Positions 19,301 through 27,881 are shown, counted from the first letter of the stretch. The stretch: DNA of 64,000 bases from Candidatus Electryonea clarkiae (GCA_030765455.1 JAVCCM010000067.1:30442-94441), one strand, 5' to 3'. Made by a program: numbers and translations. Notes: generated by a model from the sequence alone, not told the origin.

Positions 19301-22300
19301 AAGACTGAAATCAGCCGGTGGATCATAAACGTAAAGAACATGAAAACGCCATCCGGCATTAGGCGTACACAACTTCTCAAGTCCGAAATTGTCAATAGCT
19401 GTCACACGCCAATAGACCGTAGCATCATCTGGCAATTCGTCAAGATCGCCCTGCCCGATTTGATCTTCGAGGCCTGTTATTATCAAGAATGTATCAGTTG
19501 TAGTGGCTTCGTAGGTCAAGGTGAAGAGGCTGTCTTCACTCCACTCAACCAGGTAATAGAAATCGTCACCCGGATCGTTATCGCTTGATGGTTCCCAGAC
19601 TACGGTTACAGTATCCGTATTAAAGAGTGTATCCGCTGAAGGAGAAAGGAGATCAAAATCTTCCGGCGCTTCGGGGATATATACATACAGCCGGTGTGTT
19701 TCATCCGACCAAGTGTTATTTGAGAAAATATCGACCGCCCGGACTTTCCACCAGTATTGAGTATCATCATTCAGCCCGGAGAGATAGTATGAAGTTGAGT
19801 CCACACTTACAGAATCAAGGTTTTGTGTAAATCCGGAATTTGTAGCCCACCAGACAACATATCTTACAGAATCATTCGGATCAGGATCAGTGGAAACTTC
19901 CCAGGTCAGTGTTGTATCACCGCTCCAACATGTGTCGTTAACTCCCGGTTCCAGCAAGCTGAAGTCTTCAGGATCTTCCTGCACATATACTGTGAACTGG
20001 TATGTTTCATTAGACCAGGTTCCATTCGTATTGGAATCCTGGGCTCGTACTTTCCACCAGTAGATGGTATCATCATCCAGGTTGGGAATGGTGTAGCCGG
20101 TATTAGGTGTCGAAGCAGAATCGAGGTTTTGAGTAAAGTTCTGATCAGTTGCCCACCATATTTTGTAACTATCAACATCATCACCGGGATCAGGATCGCT
20201 GGAGGCTTCCCAGTCTAAAATAACATCATCAGTCCAGGATGTATCGGTGCTGTCCGGAGAAATCAGGCTGAACGCTTCCGGCGGTTCAAAGATATATATG
20301 CTGAAAGACCAACCATCCTCGGGGTCTGCCCAGACATCATTCTGGAATTGATCGGTAACTTTTACATGCCAGTAAACAGTGATATCATCAGGCAACTCAT
20401 CCAGGCCGCCTTCGCCAACCAGGTCTTCAAGGTCAGTGATAGTTAAGAATGTGTCTGTAGTAGTGCCTGTATAAGATTCGCCGAAATCTTCATCTGTTGA
20501 CCATTCCACGGTATAATAAATCCAGTCGCCGGGGTCAGTATCCGATGAAGCTGTCCATGCAACCGTTACAATATCGTCATCAAACTGTTCACCGTCATCA
20601 GGGCTGGCAAGCTCGAAATCTTCCGGCGGGTCAGGAATGTAAACGTGAAAATTGTATGTTTCATCCGACCATGTTCCAGTGGTGTTCGTATCCTGCGCAC
20701 GGACTTTCCACCAATATTGTGTGTCGTCGGAAAAATCATTCAGAGCAATTGATGTGTTTGCCGAAGAAGCTGAATCCAGATCCTGTGTGAAGTTGGAATC
20801 AGTCGCCCACCAGATCTTATAGGTAATGTTATCCCCTGTATCCGGATCGTTGGACTGTTCCCAGGTAAACGTAGTATCACCTGTCCATGTGGTATCACCA
20901 TTCTCGGGTGAGACAAGACTGAATGAAGATGGCGGCTCAAAGATATAAACGTCAAACGACCAGCCATCTGTCGGGGTGGCATATACTTCATTATCGAAGC
21001 TGTCTGTAACTTTTACACGCCAGTAATAAGTTTCCTCATCATCCAGACCGGTAATCGAATAAGTGGTATCTGTCAGGTTCGCTGTTGATGAGCCTGTGAA
21101 ATCATCGTTCTGTGACCATTCAACCGTGTAGGTTATTTCGTCGTTTGGGTCAGGATCGATAGAGGTTGTCCATGCCAATGTAACATTGTCAACATTGATA
21201 GTGCTGGTATTTGCCGGGCTTGAAAGACTGAAAGCACCCGGATCTTCGATGATGTAAACTACCAGGGTATTAGTCTCGTCTGACCAGGTACCCTCTGTGT
21301 TATCATCCTGTGCCCGGACTTTCCACCAGTGAGTTACATTATCTTCAAGATTGTTTATTGTCAGTGTGGTATCTGTCGTAGATGAAGAATCGAGATTTTG
21401 AGTGAATTCGTCATTCGTCGCCCACCAGAGCCAATAAATAACATCATCACCAAGATCAGGATCGGTGGATTCTTCCCATGTAAATGTAGTATCACCTGTC
21501 CAGCAGGTATCACCATCGCTTGGGGAAAGCAAGCTGAAATCAGTGGGTGGATCATATATAATTACGTCAAACGACCAGCCATCTTCAGGGTCGGCGTATG
21601 TTTCATTATCAAAACGGTCTGTAGCTTTTACACGCCAGTAATAAGTCACCTCATCTTCAAGGTCGGTGATATCGAAACTTGTGTCTGCTGTTGTGCTGAT
21701 TGACGATTCGGTGAAATCATCATTTTCAGACCACTCAACTGTATATGTAACATGATCGCCCGGGTCGGGATCGATTGAAGTAGTCCATCTCACAACCGCA
21801 TGAGGGTTATGGACTTCAGTGTTATTCTCGGGGCTGGAAAGATCAAAATCTCCGGGTGGATCGGTGAAAAATACATGAATCTGTCTTGTCTGAGTTGACC
21901 AGGTACCGTTGGTATTACCATCCAGGGCTCGCACTTTCCACCAATATGTTTCATCATCGGAAAGATCAGCCAACGCATAGGAGGTATCGATGGTGAAAGC
22001 AGAATCAAGAGCTTCAGTGAAGTTTTCATTGGTTGCCCACCAGATCATATAACCCTCAACCTCATCACCCGGATCGGGATCAGTCGTTGATTGCCAGCTT
22101 AAATCGGTGTTTCCTGTCCAATTGGTATCACCATCTTCCGGGAACAATAGATTGAAAGCTGCAGGAGGATCATCCTCGTAATTGAGATAAAAAGACCATC
22201 CTTCTTCCGGTGTGCCGTATGTTTCTAAACCATAATTATCCCGTGCTCTAACACGCCAGAAAAGTTGAATATTATCGGGCAATTCATCAAGCTCACCCTG

Positions 22301-25300
22301 ACCAACAAGGTCTTCGAGGTCTGTGATGGCAAAAAATGTATCCGAAGTTGATCCGGTATAATATCCGTCAAAACCTGAATCAAGGGACCAGTCAACATGA
22401 TATGTAGTAGGATCATTATTATCGGGATCAGTCGCAGCATCCCAGTAAACGGTAACTTCATCTTCCTCTAATAGACTTTCATCCGCCGGACCGGCAAGAT
22501 CAAAATCACTTGGCGGTTCCGGAACATTTACCCAGAATGACCATGTTTCATCCGACCAGACGCCGGAAGTATTATTGTCTTGTGCTCTTACCTTCCAGTA
22601 AAAAGTTGTTTCATCAGCTAAATTAGTCAGGGTATAAGTAGTGTCACCGGTTGAAATTGAATCAAGGTTCTGAGTGAAATTAGCGTCTGTCGCCCACCAT
22701 AGCTTATACTCTATCCAATTGTCGGGATCCGGATCGATAGCTGTTTCCCATGCCATTCTTGCAGTATCGGCTGTGATCGTATCCCCATCACCAGGAGATA
22801 AAAGGCTGAATGGTTCAGGTTCATCGATAAAATATACACTCAAACGGAAGGTTTCATCGGATAGCGTACCATTGGTATTCTGATCCTGCGCCCGAACTCT
22901 CCACCAGTAAGTATTATCTTCTTCCAAATCCTCCAGGTCATATTCTGTATCGAATGTTGTTGCTGAATCAGCATCTGAAAATTCATCGTCAGTTGACCAG
23001 TACAAACGGTAAAAGACAAAATCGCCGGGATCGGGATCCTGCGTATCTTCCCAGGTAAAAGTTGTATCACCAGTCCAGCTTGTATCACCGTCTGCCGGCG
23101 AAATCAAGCTGAATGCATTAGGACTGTCGTACATAAATACCTGGAAATTCCATCCTCCCGTAGGTGTACAGTTCCTCGAATTGTCAAAACTGTCTGTTGC
23201 TCTTACCCGCCAGAAAATTCTTGTATTGTCGGGAAGCTCATCAAGCTCCCCCTCTTCCTGCTGGTCTTCAAGGTCAGTAATCAGGTAAAAATTATCTGTG
23301 GTGGTACCTTCGTAATAGTTAGCGAAATTCCCCTGTGTTGACCATTGCACAGTATAAGTAATGACATCATGAGGGTCAGGATCATTCGCCGCCAGCCATA
23401 CTACTGTGACTGTATCATCATAAACACGCTGGTTACTCGAGGGACTGAAGAGCACAAAATTACCGGGCGATTCAGGAATATATACTCTTAAGCGCCTGGC
23501 CTGGTTAGACCATCTTCCAACTGTGTTGTCATCCTGGGCGCGGACTTTCCAATAGTAGTTTTCGTCATCATCCAGGTTTTCAAAAGTATAGGAAGTATCT
23601 GTCGTTGAAACGGAATCAACATCCCAGACAAAATTCTGGTCGAGAGAAACCCAGAGCTTATAAACAATATCATCACCATCTGGATCTGTAGTGGATTCCC
23701 AAACAAAAGTCTGGTCACCATCAAATGTCGTATCGTTATGACCCGGAGAAATCAGGTTAAAGGCAGAGGGAAAATCTGCAATTCCAACAGTGAACGACCA
23801 TCCATCTTCAGGAGTAGCGTAAGTGAATGCCCCAAGTCGGTCAACAGCTTTTACCCGCCAGTATATTTCGTCATTATCGTTTAATCCCGAGATCGTGTAC
23901 TGGTCGTCAGCAGTAGATGCGGTCTCAAAGTCTTCGAAATCTTCATCTAATGACCATTCAACCCAATAGGTAATCATGTCATTATTGTCAGGATCAGTTG
24001 ATTGATCCCAATAAACAGTAGCTTGAAAACCCTCGATATTAGCGCCATCCTCCGGTGAATCAAGGCTGAAAGCGCCGGGGGCTTCATTCAGGAATGCCAC
24101 AACCGAAAGTGTATCCTTTGACCAGGTTCCCTCTGTGTTGCTGTCCGTTGCTCGAACCGTCCAGTAATAAGTATGGTCATCAAGCAGATTGTTAACATCA
24201 ATCGTACTGTCAGCACTGCTGTCTGCTATCTGCCAGGCTGTGGATAAATCCTCCGTGGTATCCAACCAGACATCATAATGGGGAACATCATTCTCGTTTA
24301 TATCCCAGGTATGATCCCAGGTAAGTGTTGTGTCGAGGGTATGGCAGGTATCGCCTCCTTCAGGAGACAACAAGTGGAATGGAAGCGGTCGTTCCTGAAA
24401 GCTGGGAAAAGCTCCCATATCCGCGACAGTTGAATCAGGATCAAGCGAACTTTCCGGATCTCCTGCATCTACGGCAGGCGATCCTTCTTCGAGACCATAA
24501 TCACCGTTTACCGGATCAATCAGTTGTGGATCAATGTAAATATTGTAATAGACGTCCGAGGAATCATAATTCGCATTTATTGTAGTCAGATCACCGATGC
24601 CATCGGGGATCTGACCCTCGAAATTGCCATCATCGTGATTATAGACGGTATTGTAGCGGAAAGTCAGGGTGCTTGCATCATCATCTCGCCAGAGACCCTC
24701 ACCATTTGTGGAACCTTCCAGGATTGAGTTTATACATTCAAGTTCAGCGTCTTCACCAATAAATATACCACCGCCATCAGGAGCATCGTTTCCGGAAATC
24801 GTCGTTTTATCAATTTCCATATCAGTGAAATCGTCAATAAATATTCCGCCCCCATCACTGTTGGCGCTGTTGCCGGAAATCAGGCATCCCTCTATCTCCG
24901 GGTCGGAGTTGTCGATAAAACACAAACCTCCGCCTGCACCACTGGCATTATTTTCGCTGATAATACATGAATAAAGCTCAGCGTCGGATTGAAGCCCATA
25001 AATGCCCCCGCCATCATCGTCACAGGAATTATCGACGATTTCAGTGCCAGTAATCACTGGTGCGGCATTTGACAGATATATTCCGCCGCCATCCCGCTCC
25101 GCATCATTATTCTCAATCTTACATCCCGTTATTATCGGGCTGCCGTTGATTACATATATACCGCCGCCTTCACCGTATCGATTCCAACTGGAATTTGCTG
25201 TATTCCCTGTAATTGTGCAATTGGTTATCACAGGTGAAACGTCTGCGTTTATACAAATCCCACCACCATAACCTGCATCATTACCGGTAATAGTGCAGTT

Positions 25301-25783
25301 TGTAATGGTAGCGGTTCCTTGTACTAATATACCGCCTCCAGCCCCATTTTGCGCATCGCCTCCTGTGATGGTACAATGGTCTATCGTAGCATCGTTATAT
25401 AATTTCAGGGCGGCAGTGTATGAATTTGAAATATGGCAGTATTCCATGCGGCTGTTATCATCGGCATTTGCAAAGAAATATACTCCCATCCAATAGGCCC
25501 ACCATTGCTGCTCTTCACCGTCATGAGAAAAGTAGATGGTGTCTTCTTCAGTACCGATAGCTTCGAGATAACCATAGATAATGAAATAAAAACGACCTTC
25601 GGAGAGGATAATTGTACCGGGTTCAATAATGAGGCTGTCGCCCGCCTGGATGAAGCAATTAGCGGTCATCAGGTATTCGTCTTCTTCGAGGACACCGTCC
25701 AAATTGCCGGAGATCTCCTCCTGGGCGAGTGTGGTACCTGCCATAATTATCAATAACATACAAACAAGTAACCTAAATCTCAC
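13394..25783 (-). CDS. Giant secreted protein: beta-helix, 33 Fn3-like repeats, sorting domain
   Basis: A 4129-residue protein. The start is GTG at 25783, with AAGGAG nine to ten bases upstream and a signal peptide (CMLLIIMAGTTLAQ) directly after it. Residues about 20-460 form a right-handed beta-helix with TNCTITGN and GGGIY coils and end in DADAGD/ADMGAF-like motifs. From about 464 to 4030 lie 33 fibronectin-III-like repeats of about 100-115 residues. Each opens with P-x-x-F-x-L-x-S-P and reaches WWKVRAQD or YWRVKA. They fall into two classes, A and B, that mostly alternate. The tail has the FPNPFN sorting motif and ends in KIVLVK, like its convergent neighbour. One B repeat holds an in-frame insertion of about 75-80 residues (15090-15335). 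No enzyme motif was seen; adhesion or polymer binding at the cell surface is the likely role (inference). The protein is very rich in Asp and Thr, consistent with calcium binding. Confidence 0.92.
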   Translation of the reverse strand: MRFRLLVCMLLIIMAGTTLAQEEISGNLDGVLEEDEYLMTANCFIQAGDSLIIEPGTIILSEGRFYFIIYGYLEAIGTEEDTIYFSHDGEEQQWWAYWMGVYFFANADDNSRMEYCHISNSYTAALKLYNDATIDHCTITGGDAQNGAGGGILVQGTATITNCTITGNDAGYGGGICINADVSPVITNCTITGNTANSSWNRYGEGGGIYVINGSPIITGCKIENNDAERDGGGIYLSNAAPVITGTEIVDNSCDDDGGGIYGLQSDAELYSCIISENNASGAGGGLCFIDNSDPEIEGCLISGNSANSDGGGIFIDDFTDMEIDKTTISGNDAPDGGGIFIGEDAELECINSILEGSTNGEGLWRDDDASTLTFRYNTVYNHDDGNFEGQIPDGIGDLTTINANYDSSDVYYNIYIDPQLIDPVNGDYGLEEGSPAVDAGDPESSLDPDSTVADMGAFPSFQERPLPFHLLSPEGGDTCHTLDTTLTWDHTWDINENDVPHYDVWLDTTEDLSTAWQIADSSADSTIDVNNLLDDHTYYWTVRATDSNTEGTWSKDTLSVVAFLNEAPGAFSLDSPEDGANIEGFQATVYWDQSTDPDNNDMITYWVEWSLDEDFEDFETASTADDQYTISGLNDNDEIYWRVKAVDRLGAFTYATPEDGWSFTVGIADFPSAFNLISPGHNDTTFDGDQTFVWESTTDPDGDDIVYKLWVSLDQNFVWDVDSVSTTDTSYTFENLDDDENYYWKVRAQDDNTVGRWSNQARRLRVYIPESPGNFVLFSPSSNQRVYDDTVTVVWLAANDPDPHDVITYTVQWSTQGNFANYYEGTTTDNFYLITDLEDQQEEGELDELPDNTRIFWRVRATDSFDNSRNCTPTGGWNFQVFMYDSPNAFSLISPADGDTSWTGDTTFTWEDTQDPDPGDFVFYRLYWSTDDEFSDADSATTFDTEYDLEDLEEDNTYWWRVRAQDQNTNGTLSDETFRLSVYFIDEPEPFSLLSPGDGDTITADTARMAWETAIDPDPDNWIEYKLWWATDANFTQNLDSISTGDTTYTLTNLADETTFYWKVRAQDNNTSGVWSDETWSFWVNVPEPPSDFDLAGPADESLLEEDEVTVYWDAATDPDNNDPTTYHVDWSLDSGFDGYYTGSTSDTFFAITDLEDLVGQGELDELPDNIQLFWRVRARDNYGLETYGTPEEGWSFYLNYEDDPPAAFNLLFPEDGDTNWTGNTDLSWQSTTDPDPGDEVEGYMIWWATNENFTEALDSAFTIDTSYALADLSDDETYWWKVRALDGNTNGTWSTQTRQIHVFFTDPPGDFDLSSPENNTEVHNPHAVVRWTTSIDPDPGDHVTYTVEWSENDDFTESSISTTADTSFDITDLEDEVTYYWRVKATDRFDNETYADPEDGWSFDVIIYDPPTDFSLLSPSDGDTCWTGDTTFTWEESTDPDLGDDVIYWLWWATNDEFTQNLDSSSTTDTTLTINNLEDNVTHWWKVRAQDDNTEGTWSDETNTLVVYIIEDPGAFSLSSPANTSTINVDNVTLAWTTSIDPDPNDEITYTVEWSQNDDFTGSSTANLTDTTYSITGLDDEETYYWRVKVTDSFDNEVYATPTDGWSFDVYIFEPPSSFSLVSPENGDTTWTGDTTFTWEQSNDPDTGDNITYKIWWATDSNFTQDLDSASSANTSIALNDFSDDTQYWWKVRAQDTNTTGTWSDETYNFHVYIPDPPEDFELASPDDGEQFDDDIVTVAWTASSDTDPGDWIYYTVEWSTDEDFGESYTGTTTDTFLTITDLEDLVGEGGLDELPDDITVYWHVKVTDQFQNDVWADPEDGWSFSIYIFEPPEAFSLISPDSTDTSWTDDVILDWEASSDPDPGDDVDSYKIWWATDQNFTQNLDSASTPNTGYTIPNLDDDTIYWWKVRAQDSNTNGTWSNETYQFTVYVQEDPEDFSLLEPGVNDTCWSGDTTLTWEVSTDPDPNDSVRYVVWWATNSGFTQNLDSVSVDSTSYYLSGLNDDTQYWWKVRAVDIFSNNTWSDETHRLYVYIPEAPEDFDLLSPSADTLFNTDTVTVVWEPSSDNDPGDDFYYLVEWSEDSLFTLTYEATTTDTFLIITGLEDQIGQGDLDELPDDATVYWRVTAIDNFGLEKLCTPNAGWRFHVLYVYDPPADFSLLYPGTGDTCWTGDTTLTWEVAVETDPLDTTNYAIFWATNSNFTQNLDSAFTIDTTYALTNLTDNAAYWWKIHARDNNTEGTWSDNILDFDVYIPEAPGSFDLSSPDSGSAINDEAVTVSWTTSTDPDPNDQVTYTLEWAVNANFDNSSIITTSNTSYEITGIVDDATIYWRVTATDIFGLETDATPSNGWSFDIFVYDPPAAFSLLTPGSGDTCWTGDTTITWEATTDPDPNDNITYKVWWATDANFTQNLDSASTTGTTRNLANLIDDETYWWKVRAQDENTEGTWSDETFTINVFIPDVPNAFSLTSPDDGVTCWTGDTTLTWETATDSDPGDAITYKVWWATNSAFTQNLDSASTNNTQQNLTGLTDDETYWWKVRAQDNYTVGTWSDETWSFEVYIPENPATFVLSSPPNNSQVHDDTVTVVWTSSDDNDPDDELYYEVEWGIDGDDDTYTATTTDTFYTITDLEDMVANGEIDELPDDTAIRWKVKAIDEFNNETSASPQIGWLFNVYLYETPQSFSLTNPGDGDTCWTGDTTFTWEAAVDPDPDDEITYTVFWATDSDLTEDLDSASTTNTSLDVTNLTDDETIWWTVRARDPGLLESWADDTLSIVVYKLEAPVAFSLDLPEDGVQVNNDTVVVSWTASSDPDPGDFFAYRVDWSENEDFEDNYTNVTTQTFFTITDFNDLDELPDDTTVYWRVKAFDNYGFETQATPAEGFSFDVYLFDPPGEFSLSSPANDDTCWSGDTTLTWEASIDPDPGDEITYWVWWATDSDFTENLDSASTTDTDYDLGGLSDLETYWWTVRAQDENTVGIWSNDTSRFFVYIPDAPLAFSLATPDSGEIVHDDSILVSWSTSLDDDPDDSVSYRVEWSGISNFDPYFSGTTTDTFFVIPDLGDIDELPDDTTVYWRVVAEDSYNLETSASPVDGYSFDIFIYDPPLAFNLLTPEDSDTCWDGDTTVTWEATTDPDPGDTITYVLMWALDQNFTQPVDSVITDTTTADITGLGNAIYWWNVRAQDTNTDGTWGNEARRLASYSPLAPSEFSLASPDSGSLFDDDTVTVSWHSSEDPNEEGISYNVIWSLTEDFSDYFSGTTDDTFFVITALEDLLPEGPMAELPDDIIVHWRVIARNTYNLATLSTPSTGWTFEIYMSEPPAAFDLIPSEEDTNFTGEMNLTWHSTIDPDPGDSIYYSIWFSSDSLFLTGVDSTSTPDTSGVITGYEDNSYIWWKVRAQDLNTTGTWSNQALSFVSNIPNAPDAFSVISPLNGGQIHEDIALLIWEPAIDTDLEDSVSYYLEISLDQSFIISIVETLTDTTYELDDISGIFMALNNKPPGNGNSGSIAMKNSPGIEHQKISNNANELLSLNSARNIIPGSSPGMTPSANQLQGNNSNIRGRKNADSRSSETDELDGLPDDLVIYWRVRAIDTYGLETFVDNEPDGVSFQVYIYDPPAAFDLVSPEDGQFLEENDITLSWQRSRDVDPGDNLHYVVWYSTSSTFSSNVDSAVVNSISLRLPRISDDHEYFWKVRAQDTNTEGTWSSQTNRFYLAAPREPLGFSLLTPAVGDTVWNNEVQVIWESIEIQGTDAEQNYKVWWSTNPSFASDSGFVNFNTVADTCFTITELEDDTQYWWKVLALGDDDTDGEDIWSRSAINFDVYVPEAPAPISLLELADRTEVDSKRIRVTWSSSTDIDPGDRISYRVEWSADSLFAFKNEEVTSDTSFVITGYSLDDIFDDITIYWRVCALDLYGMETMSIPANGWSFDINVPEEPVSFELVSPVNARAIPDSVVYLIWESTYDPDPYDTLTFNVMLDTLPDMLNSWMLAEDIAETTFTLADPLINACTYYWSVYANDSNTEGTWAEETQSFYVPFSYRRFNQWAGIPESFDISTIFPNPFNANAQIVVGLPNQADLIVYLYNSLGRKVAEIANGGYNAGYHRISYNAGNLSSGIYFVTAIVPGETSAIRKIVLVK
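13700..24393 (-). repeat. Array of 33 Fn3-like coding repeats, two alternating classes
   Basis: Class A units read DGDTCWTGDTTFTWE, then YKVWWAT, FTQNLDSAST, YWWKVRAQD and NTEGTWS. Class B units read DDTVTVVWT, YTVEWS, TTTDTFF, then often an extra ELDELPDDT loop, YWRVKA and ATPEDGWSF. In order from the N-terminus I read A B A B A A B A B A B A B A A B A B A A B A B A B A B A B A A B A. The alternation is broken only by four A-A pairs (units 5-6, 14-15, 19-20 and 30-31). Unit 28 and the terminal units are the most divergent. Confidence 0.85.
15090..15335 (-). repeat. In-frame palindrome-bearing insertion in the giant gene
   Basis: About 245 bases interrupt Fn3-like unit 29, a class B unit. 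The insertion separates its DISGI strand from the DELDGLPDD loop that follows directly in sister units. The inserted residues are low in aromatic and Asp residues and rich in Asn and Ser (for example SIAMKNSPGIEHQK, NNSNIRGRKN), quite unlike the repeats. Bases 15167-15191 form the palindrome CATTCCCGGG-cttga-CCCtGGAATG. This is the same element found between genes at 26201-26226 and 26535-26561. The reading frame stays open. Confidence 0.7.
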
Positions 25784-26104
25784 TTTGTGTATCTCCTTCC
25801 TGGCATCTTACTCTACTATTCAAAGGCGAATGGAGCATTGTTATAACATAGTAACAATATGGGGCAACTGCCATGCCAACTACAAGAAAAATCTACTTTT
25901 GTGAGCTTTTTGGGCGGCAAAAACTCTGGAGGAAAATGATTTTGGTGGATTATTTAAAAAATCACCCAAAAATATATCAAATAGAAGCGGTTTTAACTAT
26001 ACCAACATTACTTTTGAGCGCAGAATATTCACAGGCGAAACGCATATTATTTGCATTGTTGTCAATGTCTGCGCTTTCTGCGTCAAATATAGCTCATGAA
26101 TATT

Positions 26105-26140
26105 CCGTAATTGCGCGGAAACGAAGCGTCAAAGCAATCC
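26105..26140. repeat. Degenerate GATTGCTTCG-type repeat, inverted
   Basis: CCGTAATTGCGCGGAAACG followed by AAGCGTCAAAGCAATCC is close to the reverse complement of 13336-13370, with a handful of substitutions. Confidence 0.55.
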
Positions 26141-26200
26141 GCTGATAATTGATTGTTCATACAGCGATACTGCTATGATTCATCAGATTCCAGGAGCTGT

Positions 26201-26226
26201 CATTCTTGGGCTTGACCCGGGAATCC
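26201..26226. repeat. CCCGGG-cttga palindrome copy
   Basis: CATTCTTGGGCTTGACCCGG followed by GAATCC. It matches the element inside the giant gene at 15167-15191 and, inverted, 26535-26561. Confidence 0.7.
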
Positions 26227-26305
26227 ACCATTTATGCTATTTCTTAAAAGTTTTGCCTCGTTAATATAAAACACATACTTGAACGATCTCTTGCTCAACA
26301 GCACT

Positions 26306-26400
26306 AAAAAGAAAAACCACAAAGTACTCAAAGAATTAGCAAAGAGCACGGAGATTGTCTTTGTGATCTTAGTGCATACTTTGTGTTTTCGGCGGTTTGT
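26306..26400. repeat. CACAAAG long inverted repeat copy
   Basis: Runs from AAAAAGAAAAACCACAAAG to CTTTGTGTTTTCGGCGGTTT. Internal spacing and blocks (CAAAGAATTAGCAAAG, TTAGTGCATACTTTGTG) follow the copies at 13156-13250 and 62291-62388. Confidence 0.75.
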
Positions 26401-26534
26401 TGTTTTCTTTTTGACCTATCGACTCTAAGTTTCTGATAATTTTACTTTATCATTAACACATGGAATAACCAGACTTTTAGCAATAAACATGACACAATAC
26501 TTTCAAGAACCAGATATATCTTGATTCCGAGCAT

Positions 26535-26561
26535 GGATTCCCGGGTCAAGCCCGAGAATGA
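26535..26561. repeat. CCCGGG-cttga palindrome copy, inverted
   Basis: GGATTCCCGGGTCAAGCCCG followed by AGAATGAC, the reverse complement form of 26201-26226. Confidence 0.7.
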
Positions 26562-26592
26562 CAAAGGATCCCAAAGCATATGAACTGATCTA

Positions 26593-27738
26593 CTACTTAC
26601 CAAGAAAATACGAGAGAAGAACTCCCGCTGCAGTGGCTGATCCAATTACACCCGCTACATTTGGGCCCATTGCATGCATTAAAAGGTAATTATCCGGGTC
26701 ATACTTTCTTCCAAACTGCTGAACGACCCGGGCACTGTTGGGAACGGCGCTGACTCCAGCCGCGCCGATTAACGGATTAATCTTGTTGCCTGGTTTAAGA
26801 AACAGGTTCATGAACTTGGCGAACAAAAGCCCGCATGCCGTTGCAATACAAAAGCTCAAAGCTCCGAGGATAAAAATAAATATCGACTGTGAAGTGAGAA
26901 AATATTGAGCCTGTGTCGAAGCGCCTACAGTCAAACCAAGCAGGATTGTGACAATATCAATAAGCGAACTCCCCGCGGTCTTTGCCAGCCGGTCGGTCAC
27001 TCCGCTCTCTTTCAACAGGTTACCGAAGAAAAGCATTCCCAGCAAAGGCAAAGCCGCAGGTGCGATAAAACATGTTCCCAAGAAGCCGAGCACCGGGAAA
27101 AGGATTTTTTCGGATTTCGGAACGCTGCGACTTGGTTTCATTCTGATCCGGCGCTCCTTGTCAGAGGTAAGTAGTTTCATGATAGGTGGCTGGATAACCG
27201 GAATCAGCGCCATATATGAATATGCTGCAATTGCAATAGCGCCCATGAATTGAGGAGCAAGTTTCGATGCAATAAAAATTGCCGTAGGACCATCCGCACC
27301 GCCGATAATTCCAATTGCCGCCGCTTCCTCTGGCAGGAAACCGATTGCAAGAGCACCCACAAGTGTTAGGAATATCCCCATCTGCGCTGCAGCGCCGAGA
27401 AGCATTAGCTTGGGATTAGAAAGCAATGCTGAGAAATCAGTTAATGCTCCGATTCCAAGGAAAATGAGCGGGGGATAGATACCTTGAGTAACGCCAAAAT
27501 ATAGATAATTTAAGACTGATCCCTGTTCATAAATCCCGATTTCCAGGTTAGCGTCAAGAGCGAAAGGAATGTTGCCGATAAGGATCCCGAATCCAATGGG
27601 CACCAGCAGAAGAGGTTCATAATCTTTTTTGATAGCGAGGTAGAGAAAAAACAAACCTACCGCGATCATAACCAGGTTTTTCCAGACATCAGGTTGAACA
27701 AAACCCGTATATCCGATAAATTTGGAAAATAATTCCAT
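26593..27738 (-). CDS. Sodium-translocating decarboxylase beta subunit (OadB/MmdB)
   Basis: The integral membrane subunit of a Na+-pumping biotin decarboxylase. It couples decarboxylation of carboxybiotin to export of sodium ions. The 381 residues hold about nine to eleven hydrophobic segments. Family hallmarks are IIGGADGPTAIFIASKL (around residues 148-165, with the conserved aspartate of the GGADGPT motif), NPLIGAAGVSAVPNSARVVQ (around 320-340) and HAMGPNVAGVIGSATAAGVLL near the C-terminus. Length is typical for the family. It is the last gene of the minus-strand locus and lies 143 bases after the binding-protein gene. Partners are the carboxyltransferase, gamma and biotin-carrier genes upstream. 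Whether it is co-transcribed with them across the lipoprotein gene cannot be seen. Confidence 0.95.
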   Translation of the reverse strand: MELFSKFIGYTGFVQPDVWKNLVMIAVGLFFLYLAIKKDYEPLLLVPIGFGILIGNIPFALDANLEIGIYEQGSVLNYLYFGVTQGIYPPLIFLGIGALTDFSALLSNPKLMLLGAAAQMGIFLTLVGALAIGFLPEEAAAIGIIGGADGPTAIFIASKLAPQFMGAIAIAAYSYMALIPVIQPPIMKLLTSDKERRIRMKPSRSVPKSEKILFPVLGFLGTCFIAPAALPLLGMLFFGNLLKESGVTDRLAKTAGSSLIDIVTILLGLTVGASTQAQYFLTSQSIFIFILGALSFCIATACGLLFAKFMNLFLKPGNKINPLIGAAGVSAVPNSARVVQQFGRKYDPDNYLLMHAMGPNVAGVIGSATAAGVLLSYFLGK

Positions 27739-27881
27739 CTATTTTACCATTTTCTATTTATAGAAGTACTTATGCTTCTCAAAAGAACCAAATAGACCAA
27801 TTTTGACTTTTCGCGGGAATGACAAACCGTTGAATCAGGTGCATGACAGTACTAATCCGTTACTCAGGCAATAATTTACAC

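Larger units (their letters stand above)
25784..26592. other. Repeat-rich intergenic region
   Basis: About 800 bases without a supported gene. It holds a degenerate GATTGCTTCG-type repeat (26105-26140), two copies of the CCCGGG-cttga palindrome in opposite orientation (26201-26226 and 26535-26561) and a long CACAAAG inverted repeat (26306-26400). An open frame at 25873-26145 reads through one of these repeats and has no recognisable features. Confidence 0.65.

Noticed and set aside
13394..25783. Direct repeats suggesting a CRISPR array
   Set aside because: The repeats are about 300 bases, diverged, and code in one frame for Fn3-like domains.
25873..26145. 90-residue plus-strand frame
   Set aside because: It lacks a ribosome binding site and recognisable features, and its end is a translated intergenic repeat (26105-26140).
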